Shown piece by piece: positions 15,408-22,931 of a stretch of DNA of 36,959 nt (position 1 is its first letter; the number at the start of each line of letters is the position of its first letter). The notes under the pieces were generated by a model. That model saw only the letters and a list, made by a program, of their open reading frames with translations. It did not search any database and had not been told where the DNA came from. The DNA comes from Verrucomicrobiota bacterium (GTDB lineage: Bacteria; Verrucomicrobiota; Verrucomicrobiia; Chthoniobacterales; UBA10450). Location of the stretch: positions 1 to 36,959 of the forward strand of contig QHNV01000044.1 in assembly GCA_003218535.1 (NCBI GenBank), read 5' to 3'. A program made the translations under genes and the position numbers.

Positions 15408-15962
15408 CTATTTTGGTTGCTGTCCCGGCGCGAACCAGCGAGCGACCTTAAACTTGCCGCGCATCATCGTGGGATCACTGCTGTCGATCGCGAGATTAAC
15501 ATTCTCGAATACGACAAAAGCGTCGGGTCGCTGCAGATCGTACAGGAAATGGACGAGGGGCGGCCATTGGCTTTTAGTTTCAATCGAGGCAAACACAGTT
15601 TGGTGATAAGGAGTGGTTTCACCCGCGCCAATTGCAGGATTTTCAATCAAAACATTGTACTTGCCAGCCATTTGTTTCAACTGGTCGAGCAAGAGGGAGG
15701 CCTCGGCTGGGTTCTTAAGCGTTGGCTGATGTTCCCGAATCCATTGGGCGCGTTTCATCCAAAGATCACGTTCCTTAATATAGACAGCCTGCTCGGCCAG
15801 AACAGCCTTGCGTGTGACCAGCTCTCCCCGAGCGCGACCCAAAGCGCCGAAGAGCCAGCTCAAAATGAAAAGATTCAGCAGCACTAAGATCGTGCCCGCG
15901 ACGATCCATGAAAGTACGCGTTCGCGCGGATTCATTCGTCCGTACCAGTCGGGCATTATCAT
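15408..15962 (-). CDS. gspM: Type II secretion protein GspM / PilO-like subunit
   Basis: 184 residues. A short cytoplasmic N-terminus (WYGRMNPRERVLSWIVAG) leads into one membrane helix (about 18-42), a coiled-coil stretch (about 43-85, ending near the WIREHQPTL segment), and a small periplasmic ferredoxin-like domain (about 90-180) of the GspM/PilO kind with the LVHFLYDLQRPDAFVVFENVNLAID pattern. GspM pairs with GspL to form the inner-membrane clamp of the secretion motor. It overlaps gspL by 4 bases (ATGA), which fits translational coupling. Assignment rests on topology plus gene order; sequence conservation in this family is low. Confidence 0.85.
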   Translation of the reverse strand: MIMPDWYGRMNPRERVLSWIVAGTILVLLNLFILSWLFGALGRARGELVTRKAVLAEQAVYIKERDLWMKRAQWIREHQPTLKNPAEASLLLDQLKQMAGKYNVLIENPAIGAGETTPYHQTVFASIETKSQWPPLVHFLYDLQRPDAFVVFENVNLAIDSSDPTMMRGKFKVARWFAPGQQPK

Positions 15963-17200
15963 CTTGGTCTTCCCTCTATTCGGAACTGCGCATGATCGTT
16001 CGGCAAAATGCGGGGCGCAGACATGTCGAATTGAACTACGCCCAGTTCAGAGTTTTTCTTGATGCTCTCGATGAATTTGTAAGCGAGCGCTACGGTATTC
16101 GCCTCACCATCGACTGAAATTTGCCGTGCCGATTGATTGTACGCAGTGATACGCACATCTGCTGACGGTAGACTCTCGAAAAGATGCAGCAAGATTTCGA
16201 CTGGGTAATAGTGCGAATCAATGGCGGGCGCGAGCGCTTTCCAGTTGGCTTCTGTGGCGCGAACAAACTCGGTTTTCGGGGAATCAAGCGCAATCTGTCG
16301 CTCGATCCTTCCAATTCTCATGTGCATAAAGGCGAGATACGCCAGTAAAATGAAGAGCAGTCCGGCATAAGTGCTCCCGGCCCAGATGAGCCGTTTGCGC
16401 CATTCCAGTTGGCGAGCCAAATGCAACCGACGACGGCGCCAGCTTTCCGGGAGAAGGTTTAATTTGACTGGAGCGGGCGGCAGCTCGATGCCCACGATCT
16501 CAGCCGAGCTGGCCAGGATTCCCTGCACGGTGTCGCGCAGTCCGTAACATTTCTCGTCCAGCAATACGTTCGGGAAGGACGCGCTGATGCCTTGCAATTC
16601 GGCACTCAACCGTAACTGCGGCAATTCCATTTGTAACTGTTCGCCATTTGCGCTTTCCAATGTTCGAGCAAGGCTCAATTTTCCATTCTCAGTCACCGCA
16701 TAGACAAGGGTTTCACCCTCTGGATAAATCAGTAGGGCGTTTCCCTGTGGCGCGTAGGTGCTCGCCCGCTGCGACGCATAAACGGTCACCTGTCGCGGGA
16801 TGTAGCCACGCTTTAACAGCGGCTCCGCGATCTGGGCAAGCTGTTCGTTTCTGACTGCAACAGCCGAAACAACGCTACCAGTTTCGTTTTGCTCGATCAC
16901 TTCAAAATCGGTGGTCACTTCGTCGGGAGAAAATGGCAACGCCTTCTCAATCTGAATTCGAATCATTTCCGGAAACTCTGCGGGATCGGCCGTCGGCAAA
17001 CGAAACCGTTGAGCGAGCACAGCAGTAAGAGGCAGGCCGAGAATGAGATCGTCGGTAGGCATCAGCAGCGGCACTGCTTCTTCCAATGACTGCAGCTTGC
17101 GCACATTCCAGGAGCCATTTCGCTCTACTGAGCGGAGGAGATTCCAGCCGTGCGCGGTCGGAATAATAAAAACGGGGGTGCCCTGGGTCTCGATCGTCAA
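15959..17200 (-). CDS. gspL: Type II secretion protein GspL (PilM-PilN-like)
   Basis: 413 residues. Residues 1-230 look like the PilM/GspL actin-like cytoplasmic domain (an IIPTAHGWNLLRS start, then EFPEMIRIQIEKALPFSPDEV, a motif typical of PilM/GspL). A membrane helix follows at about 272-292 (LIWAGSTYAGLLFILLAYLAF, given here as the segment around YAGLLFILLAYL), then a periplasmic PilN-like domain with a VRITAYNQSARQISVDGEA strand pattern. GspL links the ATPase GspE to GspM. It overlaps gspK and gspM by 4 bases each. The usual ATP-site residues of PilM are not clearly conserved, as is common in GspL. Confidence 0.87.
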   Translation of the reverse strand: MTIETQGTPVFIIPTAHGWNLLRSVERNGSWNVRKLQSLEEAVPLLMPTDDLILGLPLTAVLAQRFRLPTADPAEFPEMIRIQIEKALPFSPDEVTTDFEVIEQNETGSVVSAVAVRNEQLAQIAEPLLKRGYIPRQVTVYASQRASTYAPQGNALLIYPEGETLVYAVTENGKLSLARTLESANGEQLQMELPQLRLSAELQGISASFPNVLLDEKCYGLRDTVQGILASSAEIVGIELPPAPVKLNLLPESWRRRRLHLARQLEWRKRLIWAGSTYAGLLFILLAYLAFMHMRIGRIERQIALDSPKTEFVRATEANWKALAPAIDSHYYPVEILLHLFESLPSADVRITAYNQSARQISVDGEANTVALAYKFIESIKKNSELGVVQFDMSAPRILPNDHAQFRIEGRPR

Positions 17201-18189
17201 ATCTCCTTCCAGCTAATCAATTGAGGAATATTGCCGGCCTTTCGCACCAACATCTGCACGGAGCGTCTTACATTCCCTGACTTGCCGACGCTTGTAATCC
17301 GGAAAACGGGATCCTTGAATATCACCAGGGCAGCGATCTGCTGAAATTGTTCCGCCGTAAAGCCGAGGGCAGTCTGCACGTCAGCCAGATTGTTGAACGG
17401 GAAATCATCGGCCGTTCCATCGATGCCATCGGGGCCTTGTCGCAGTTGTAGAAAGCGATCGACTAAATCATCGCGCACGCCCGGCAACGCGCGCAACACA
17501 TCACGTGATGCCCAGGCAAGATCGATCGGTCCGGTGCTGTTGATCGTGAAATCATCCTCCCAGCCCGGCCGCGAAGTGAATTTTTCCCACCCACGGATTT
17601 CCTTGAGCTCGTCCAGGGAGCCCAGCAACGCGTGCGGCGGGCGATAATCGTCCGTCTCCGCAGGGGCGTTCAATCGATGCAGCCCGGTATTCGGTTCCAC
17701 CCAGTCAAGAAGCGCATCGATCATCGCACCGCGTTCATTGAGGTCCACACCCTCGAGCTCGAGATACCTCCGCAAGATATCCAGACGCGCTGGATCTTCG
17801 CCGGCAGTCAGCCAGTTCAGGTTCAAACGGCCCCCTTCTCCTGCAATGCGGGCCTCGTAACCTTCGCTTCCCGTCTGCCGGTGCAAGTTTGGTGAGCTCG
17901 GACTTATGCCCGGATGCAATGCGATATCCGCGCCCGAACACGCCATCGCTTCTGCGCTTAAAACGCGGTTGGCATTGCTGGAAAGGCTCAGGCGTGACTG
18001 AATGTCGGACGCCCAGGAAATTACCATTGCGCTGAGCATAAACAACGCCCAGAGCGCCAGCATCAGCGCCGCGCCACTGCGCGATTTCGAATTTCGCCCA
18101 CCATACTGTAGTCGTGCGAAGGCGGAAATTTCGGATTTCTGACCTAGGAAGCGCTTATTCACAAAAATCGATACGTCGATACCTTTCAA
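17197..18189 (-). CDS. gspK: Type II secretion minor pseudopilin GspK
   Basis: GspK caps the pseudopilus tip with GspI and GspJ. The N-terminal helix SG|AALMLALWALFMLSAMVISW lacks the +5 Glu, as is usual in GspK, and the rest has the family pattern: GEGGRLNLNWL, LLDWVEPNTG near a DDYRP segment, LDELKEIRGW, and two helix-hairpin-helix-like blocks (VLRALPGVRDDLVDRFLQLR; FNNLADVQTALGF). Possible starts are 18225, a TTG at 18189 whose TTGA overlaps the gspJ stop, and a GTG at 18162. The TTG was chosen for its 4-base overlap, the spacing seen elsewhere in this operon. Even so, about 38 residues precede the processing site, far longer than the usual short leader, and part is encoded by repeat-like DNA (18081-18140). 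Confidence 0.88.
   Translation of the reverse strand: MKGIDVSIFVNKRFLGQKSEISAFARLQYGGRNSKSRSGAALMLALWALFMLSAMVISWASDIQSRLSLSSNANRVLSAEAMACSGADIALHPGISPSSPNLHRQTGSEGYEARIAGEGGRLNLNWLTAGEDPARLDILRRYLELEGVDLNERGAMIDALLDWVEPNTGLHRLNAPAETDDYRPPHALLGSLDELKEIRGWEKFTSRPGWEDDFTINSTGPIDLAWASRDVLRALPGVRDDLVDRFLQLRQGPDGIDGTADDFPFNNLADVQTALGFTAEQFQQIAALVIFKDPVFRITSVGKSGNVRRSVQMLVRKAGNIPQLISWKEI
18081..18140. repeat. Composite repeat remnant in the gspK 5' coding region
   Basis: Heptamer-like GATTTCGAATTTCGC (18082-18096) and GGAAATTTCGGATTTC (18124-18139) flank a core starting CTGTAGTCGT at 18106-18115. That 10-mer is identical (reverse complement) to the end of the purL double-hairpin element at 1030-1039, and the flanking units resemble the GAAATCC heptamers in purL. 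The stretch is translated in gspK just before its membrane helix, giving a Lys-Ser-Glu-Ile and Arg-Asn-Ser-Lys-Ser-Arg-Ser rich leader. Confidence 0.6.
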
Positions 18190-18866
18190 TACGGTGTTCG
18201 ACCTAGCGGAATGATCGCTTCCCATGGCACAGAGCTATCGGACCGACCGATCGTTAACTTCACAAGCCGAGGGAGACGGGCCGTGTCCGCCCACCGGTCC
18301 ACCCAGCTATTCAGTCTGGGTTCGAAATAACGAATTTGCAAGCTCCGCACATTTTTGATCAACGGCACCCAGGTTTCATACTCAGGCCCAATGCCGGCGT
18401 CGCCCGCAGGCTTGCGCAAAAGTCCAAGGTCAAGCTGGTCGCTCTTTTCGCTTTCCGGGCGCAATCGCAACAGAGCCATGAATTCGCCAAGTGCATACCG
18501 CGTAAGTAATCCCGAGCCGGCGCTGCATTTCCATCTGATCTCGTCGCGCTGACGATCGTTTAGCTTGAAAGGTTCTCCGGTGAGCGCGCCGCGGCCTTGC
18601 GGCAGACTCTGCCATTGCTCGATTAGTAAATCGCGCAGCTCGCTGTACGGCGCCTCGGCCGCGCTTACCTGAGATGAAGTGTACACGGCGATCAAATTCG
18701 ATTGCACAAAACGGTAAATCGCCAGCGACATCATGCCTAAAATCGCCATAGCGAGTATAATCTCCAAGAGTGTGAAACCGAGCGATTTTGGAATTTCGAA
18801 AATGCGCCTCTGGCCCAGCCTCGAATCTTGAATGCCAGACCTCCAATTATCTGGGGCGATAGACAT
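18186..18866 (-). CDS. gspJ: Type II secretion minor pseudopilin GspJ
   Basis: Prepilin motif SLG|FTLLEIILAMAILGMMSLAIY with Gly at -1 and Glu at +5, followed by a GspJ-like body: the RDLLIEQW helix, a beta-rich domain with LIKNVRSLQIRYFE and VKLTIGRS. About 226 residues. GspJ sits in the tip complex of the pseudopilus with GspI and GspK. The ATG at 18866 was preferred to one at 18899 because it overlaps gspI less (20 instead of 53 bases). The leader before the cleavage site is still about 30 residues, longer than usual, and its DNA (about 18783-18805) resembles the heptamer repeats seen in purL and gspK. Overlap with gspK suggests co-translation. Confidence 0.86.
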   Translation of the reverse strand: MSIAPDNWRSGIQDSRLGQRRIFEIPKSLGFTLLEIILAMAILGMMSLAIYRFVQSNLIAVYTSSQVSAAEAPYSELRDLLIEQWQSLPQGRGALTGEPFKLNDRQRDEIRWKCSAGSGLLTRYALGEFMALLRLRPESEKSDQLDLGLLRKPAGDAGIGPEYETWVPLIKNVRSLQIRYFEPRLNSWVDRWADTARLPRLVKLTIGRSDSSVPWEAIIPLGRTPY

Positions 18867-19290
18867 AAAAGTTAAGCTTTTTCGATTGCCTACTGCCACG
18901 ACGTTCCCACTGGGCAGTCAAGGTCACCAAATCGATCCCGTCTAGCTGCGTATTATTCGGTTCGACCAAATTTGCCGGCGCGCTTTTCTGGATCAATGTT
19001 ACTACGCCGTGGCCGCTGTCGATCTTCAATTCCTTGGCCCGATCGGGGAAACCAGGTGCAGCCTGAACTTCCGCCATTCGGTTTGCTAATATTTGACGCA
19101 CGGCTTCTTCCTCTGAGTTCAGCGTGCTCGCGTTCAGGCAATTCTCGACCGACCGACCGAGCGCCAGCACACCGACGGCAAAAATCGCCACCCCTAGAAG
19201 AACCTCGTAAAGTGCAAAAGCGCGCCTTTCCCTCGTGTTGTACCGATACCCGATTCTTGGTGCTTGAGGCTCGATAACTGAATCCCGCAT
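18847..19290 (-). CDS. gspI: Type II secretion minor pseudopilin GspI
   Basis: A prepilin-like N-terminus RRA|FALYEVLLGVAIFAVGVLALG with Glu at +5, then the GspI-type segment AVRQILANRMAEVQAAPGFP and a small beta domain ending LNFYVYRPR. The residue before the expected cleavage site is Ala, not the usual Gly; prepilin peptidases often tolerate Ala. Starts at 19341 (TTG), 19335 (ATG) or 19290 (ATG) are possible. The last was chosen because it leaves the AGTATCC heptamer repeat outside the gene and gives a 24-residue leader. GspI nucleates the pseudopilus tip. Order H-I-J-K is canonical. Confidence 0.83.
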   Translation of the reverse strand: MRDSVIEPQAPRIGYRYNTRERRAFALYEVLLGVAIFAVGVLALGRSVENCLNASTLNSEEEAVRQILANRMAEVQAAPGFPDRAKELKIDSGHGVVTLIQKSAPANLVEPNNTQLDGIDLVTLTAQWERRGSRQSKKLNFYVYRPR

Positions 19291-19292
19291 TG

Positions 19293-19313
19293 AGTATCCA
19301 GTATCCAATATCT
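19293..19313. repeat. Heptamer tandem repeat before gspI
   Basis: Three contiguous 7-base units on the + strand: AGTATCC, AGTATCC and AATATCT. They sit between the gspH stop codon and the preferred gspI start. The unit length matches the GAAATCC heptamers in purL, although the sequence differs. Confidence 0.75.
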
Positions 19314-19321
19314 TTCTGAAA

Positions 19322-19795
19322 TCACCGCGCCGCATAATCAATAAGCTCCGGTTGCACTGCCAAGGGCAAGTAATTGGCCGTCCAAGACCCAGGCGGGCCT
19401 TGGAACTGGACCGTTGCTGGCTCGCATGCTCCCGATGGCCAGAAAATCCATTCCGCCGGATATTTTTTTGTCAACGCCGCTGGTAATAACAGTTTCAAGG
19501 CTTCACCGCGCCCAAACTGAAACTGCGCGGTTGGCTTGATTTCTTCGCCTTTCGCAAAAGTTTCTGGCTGCAGCACGACATTATCCTTGCGCCACACAAT
19601 GAGGTAAGAGCGTCTCTCGGTGACACTGCGTTCCTGGGCCTCGCGGACAAGATTGTTGAACCCGTCCAGAGAACTCTTCAGCCGCTTATTGGTGAACACG
19701 CCGCGAAGACTAGGCACCGCCAACAAAAGCAGTAACATCAGTATGGAGATCGCCAGCACGATCTCGATCAATGTAAAGCTCCGGAAACGTTGCAC
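19322..19795 (-). CDS. gspH: Type II secretion minor pseudopilin GspH
   Basis: 157 residues: RFRS|FTLIEIVLAISILMLLLLLAVPSL prepilin helix (described from RFRS onward; Glu at +5), then the GspH/FimT-type body with LDGFNNLVREAQERSVTERR and a C-terminal beta domain. The residue before the expected cleavage site is Ser rather than Gly, which would be expected to slow processing by a standard prepilin peptidase. The GTG at 19795 is the only sensible start, since an in-frame stop lies seven codons upstream and no other start codon intervenes. It is the first gene of the minus-strand pseudopilin operon and is divergent from icd, with 247 bases between them. Confidence 0.85.
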   Translation of the reverse strand: MQRFRSFTLIEIVLAISILMLLLLLAVPSLRGVFTNKRLKSSLDGFNNLVREAQERSVTERRSYLIVWRKDNVVLQPETFAKGEEIKPTAQFQFGRGEALKLLLPAALTKKYPAEWIFWPSGACEPATVQFQGPPGSWTANYLPLAVQPELIDYAAR

Positions 19796-20042
19796 CGGCG
19801 AACTTACTCGCTACGCCACAAATCACAATAGACACTGGAGATTACCAATGACAGTCACCACTGAGAACTAAATGCCACAAGTTGTTGATCGAAACCGCTT
19901 TCCCGGGTAATAACGCGGGATCTCCTGAGGCAGAGCCCGCCCATCCGACCTTCGCTGTAATCTCACCGTCGCTCGAACTGCGGTCGAGGGCAGCCCTTTA
20001 CAGCATTGCGGGCACCACACCTGCCGTTACAATTGACGCCTT

Positions 20043-21356
20043 ATGCCTTACAAAAATGTTACGCCGCCATCAGGCCAGAAAATTTCCATCGACAAAGGAC
20101 AATTGCAGGTGCCGGACCAGCCAATCATTCCCTTCATCCGGGGAGACGGCACCGGACCGGACATTTGGGCTGCCAGTGTTCGTGTATTCGATGCAGCAGT
20201 AACGAAAGCGTTTGATGGAAAAAAGAAGATCGCCTGGTTTGAAGTTTTTGCCGGTCAAGCGGCGAAGGACAAATTCGATAATTGGTTGCCCGAAGACACC
20301 GTGGAAGCATTCCGCGAATTTTTGATTGGCATTAAAGGCCCGCTGACGACTCCCGTGGGCGGTGGCATTCGTTCGCTCAACGTCGCGCTGCGGCAACTTC
20401 TCGATCTTTTCGTCTGCTTGCGGCCAGTCCAGTACTTCGAAGGTGTCCCCTCGCCCCTCAAACATCCGGAGAGAGTGAATATGGTGATCTTCCGGGAAAA
20501 CACCGAAGACATTTATGCCGGAATTGAGTACGCAGCTGGTACGCCTGACGCGCAAAAGCTTCTCGATTTTTTGCAAAAAGAATTTCCCGAACAATTTGAT
20601 AAAATTCGATTCGGCACGCGACAAAGAGCGGCGGATTTCTGGAAAAAAGTCGGCGCGCCGGAAGGCGACGAAGTTTGCGTGGGACTCGGCATTAAGCCGG
20701 TTAGCCGCGCGGGCAGCGTCCGCTTGATCCATAGCGCGATCTCTTACGCGATCAAGAATCAGCGCAGAAGCGTGACGCTCGTGCATAAAGGCAACATCAT
20801 GAAATTCACTGAAGGCGCGTTTCGCGACTGGGGTTACGAAATCGCAAAGCAATACTTCGGCGCACAAGAAATCAATGGCGGTCCATGGTGCAAGATTCCG
20901 ATGGGTAAACCTGGCGCCGGCATCGTAATCAAGGATGCCATCGCAGATAACGCCTTACAGCAGGTACTCTTGCGGCCTGAAGATTTCGATCTGATCGCCA
21001 CGCTTAATCTCAATGGCGACTACCTCAGCGACGCGCTCGCTGCGCAGGTAGGTGGGATCGGAATCGCGCCTGGAGGAAACATTAACTACATCACAGGACA
21101 CGCCGTTTTCGAAGCAACACACGGAACAGCACCAAAGTATGCGGGCCTGGATAAGGTCAATCCCGGCTCGGTGATTCTTTCCGGTGAAATGATGTTCCGT
21201 TATATGGGCTGGGAGGAGTCTGCCGACTTGATTCTGAAAGGATTAAGCGGTGCGATCGCTAGCAAGCGCGTCACGTATGATTTCGCGCGGCTAATGGACG
21301 GCGCAACCGAAATCAAATGCAGCGAGTTTGGCGACAACGTCATCGAGCATACGTGA
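20043..21356 (+). CDS. icd: NADP-dependent isocitrate dehydrogenase
   Basis: Icd oxidises isocitrate to 2-oxoglutarate and CO2 in the citric acid cycle. 437 residues, full length for the bacterial homodimeric type. Substrate loop [13 protein letters not shown] includes Ser111, the counterpart of the E. coli Ser113 phosphorylated by Ace[13 protein letters not shown] and the Lys of the [12 protein letters not shown] segment follow. HGTAPKYAG carries Lys365 and Tyr366, the residues that select NADP in this family. GDYLSD and [15 protein letters not shown] complete the active site. No aceK is seen here, so regulation by phosphorylation is not shown. It is transcribed alone, divergently from gspH and convergently with dltB. 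Confidence 0.97.
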   Translation: MPYKNVTPPSGQKISIDKGQLQVPDQPIIPFIRGDGTGPDIWAASVRVFDAAVTKAFDGKKKIAWFEVFAGQAAKDKFDNWLPEDTVEAFREFLIGIKGPLTTPVGGGIRSLNVALRQLLDLFVCLRPVQYFEGVPSPLKHPERVNMVIFRENTEDIYAGIEYAAGTPDAQKLLDFLQKEFPEQFDKIRFGTRQRAADFWKKVGAPEGDEVCVGLGIKPVSRAGSVRLIHSAISYAIKNQRRSVTLVHKGNIMKFTEGAFRDWGYEIAKQYFGAQEINGGPWCKIPMGKPGAGIVIKDAIADNALQQVLLRPEDFDLIATLNLNGDYLSDALAAQVGGIGIAPGGNINYITGHAVFEATHGTAPKYAGLDKVNPGSVILSGEMMFRYMGWEESADLILKGLSGAIASKRVTYDFARLMDGATEIKCSEFGDNVIEHT

Positions 21357-21452
21357 GCAAAATCACCGTCCTTCGCTGAGACTTGGACGTAGCAGGCAAA
21401 ATGCGAGTGACAAAGCTCGAGACAACGCGGTGACAAAGGTCATGCCCTAGGC

Positions 21453-22931
21453 TTACGGGCAGACGAGTACCTGGGGCGAATTGGTTAGCTCTTGTTTTGT
21501 GCCAGAAATTCGAAGATGGATCCGGTGCGAGCCGCGTTTTTCGAGCGGCGGTGGCGTCATGATGCGAAAGCCGTGCTCGCCCTTTCCGTAGCCCGCATCC
21601 GCGAGATCCTGCCGGAACTGATTAGCAGGGATTGTCATCAAATACTGATCGCCATCCCAAAGATCAACATTGACTTTCGTGTTCGGCTGGTACTTGTCCC
21701 AAACCCAGCCATAGATTTCATAGCAGTTGGCCCGCTCAACTTCGCCGACATGATGCGGCAGTGGCGCAGCGCCAATGCGTCCCGAAAAAATCAGCAATCC
21801 GAAGCAAACAAAGTGGAATGTTATAAAGACAGCTGTGGCGCGCCAGGCGAAAGTGTCGCGCCAACGCTGTCGCACTCTGTTCAAGTTAGAAAAAACATGG
21901 AACGCCGAGAGCAAGGTCGCTTGGTAGAGACCATAAATGATATAATGCGGCTCAGGCCCGTGCCATAAACCCATTAATCCAAACGCCAGAAAATATCCCA
22001 AGATGGCGCCGGTATGTTTACTCGCAAACCATTGGCCACGCGTGGCAGCAAGTAGAAACCGCATGTAAACGTGATCGCGAAACCAAAACGAAAGAGTGAT
22101 ATGCCAGCGGTTCCAAAAATCGCGGATATTTCTGGCGAGAAACGGCCGATCAAAGTTTTCCGGAGTATGAACGCCGAAGAGATAGCTAAGAGCGATGGCA
22201 AAAGCGCTGTATCCGGCAAAATCAAAAAACAAATAAAGGCTGTAAGCGTACATGTAACTGATGAGCGCTCCGAAATGCCCACTGCTCGCCGCACGATCGA
22301 GCCAGTATTGCTTGATTAGCGCCGCAAGTATGAATTTGTAGAAAAAGCCGCGAAAAATGCGATGCACGGCGTTGTCGAGATCAGCCAGGCATTCAGCGCG
22401 TGTTCGCGCCTTGCTCCAATCGCTAGCAAAACGACGATATCGGTCGATTGGGCCAGACGAAATAGTAGGAAAGAAAAACAGGAACAGGAAAAGATCGAGT
22501 GGGCCAGGTAAAACGATGACTTTATCCCGGAGGCAGAACACGATATCGAGTGCGCGGAACGTAATATAGGAAATGCCGAGAAACCCAAACTGGCTTCCTG
22601 GTGAGATGACGGGCAGAAATTTTGCCGCCACCAGTGGAAGTAGGCTCGCCCCGATAGTGGTAAAGAATAGCCAGCCTCCTCGTGCGCCTGCACTTGCAAA
22701 CACACGCACCGTCGCCCACTGCCAGACCGCAAACCCGATGACGATCCAGATTTCACGCACCGCGACATCGGGACGGATGTGTAAGAATCCGTTATACTGC
22801 AGGAGCAGCATAGCGACGGTCACGAAAAGAGCCCAGCGCCAGCCGGCGCGCCCAAACATGCCGAGGATCAGTGTCGGAACGACCGCGTAAAGCAGCAGCC
22901 CGAAATAAGTGAAATCGGCGTAGGGAATCAC
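21453..22931 (-). CDS. dltB: DltB-type MBOAT acyltransferase with an extra C-terminal domain
   Basis: 492 residues. Ten or so membrane helices form the MBOAT fold: FFPTISSGPIDRYRRF, the RPFLARNIRDFWNRWHITLSFWFRDHVY block (start RNIRDFWNRWH) with one conserved His, and GLMGLWHG with the second, catalytic His. DltB passes D-alanine from DltC across the membrane to DltX/DltD. Residues about 403-492 form a soluble beta-rich extension with an YGWVWDKYQPNTKVNVDLWD start and a DLADAGYGKGEHGF motif; similar add-ons occur in glycan-related proteins of Gram-negative bacteria and it may bind the acceptor, but this is inference. It overlaps dltA by 4 bases (ATGA) and ends the operon. Confidence 0.92.
   Translation of the reverse strand: MIPYADFTYFGLLLYAVVPTLILGMFGRAGWRWALFVTVAMLLLQYNGFLHIRPDVAVREIWIVIGFAVWQWATVRVFASAGARGGWLFFTTIGASLLPLVAAKFLPVISPGSQFGFLGISYITFRALDIVFCLRDKVIVLPGPLDLFLFLFFFPTISSGPIDRYRRFASDWSKARTRAECLADLDNAVHRIFRGFFYKFILAALIKQYWLDRAASSGHFGALISYMYAYSLYLFFDFAGYSAFAIALSYLFGVHTPENFDRPFLARNIRDFWNRWHITLSFWFRDHVYMRFLLAATRGQWFASKHTGAILGYFLAFGLMGLWHGPEPHYIIYGLYQATLLSAFHVFSNLNRVRQRWRDTFAWRATAVFITFHFVCFGLLIFSGRIGAAPLPHHVGEVERANCYEIYGWVWDKYQPNTKVNVDLWDGDQYLMTIPANQFRQDLADAGYGKGEHGFRIMTPPPLEKRGSHRIHLRISGTKQELTNSPQVLVCP

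Noticed and set aside
20070-20867. A 265-codon frame antisense to icd
   Set aside because: It lies wholly opposite a well conserved icd and has no recognisable domain or ribosome binding site.
21367-21389. CGTCC/GGACG inverted repeat between icd and dltB as a bidirectional terminator
   Set aside because: A five-base stem with a 13-base loop and no T-run is too weak to support a terminator.
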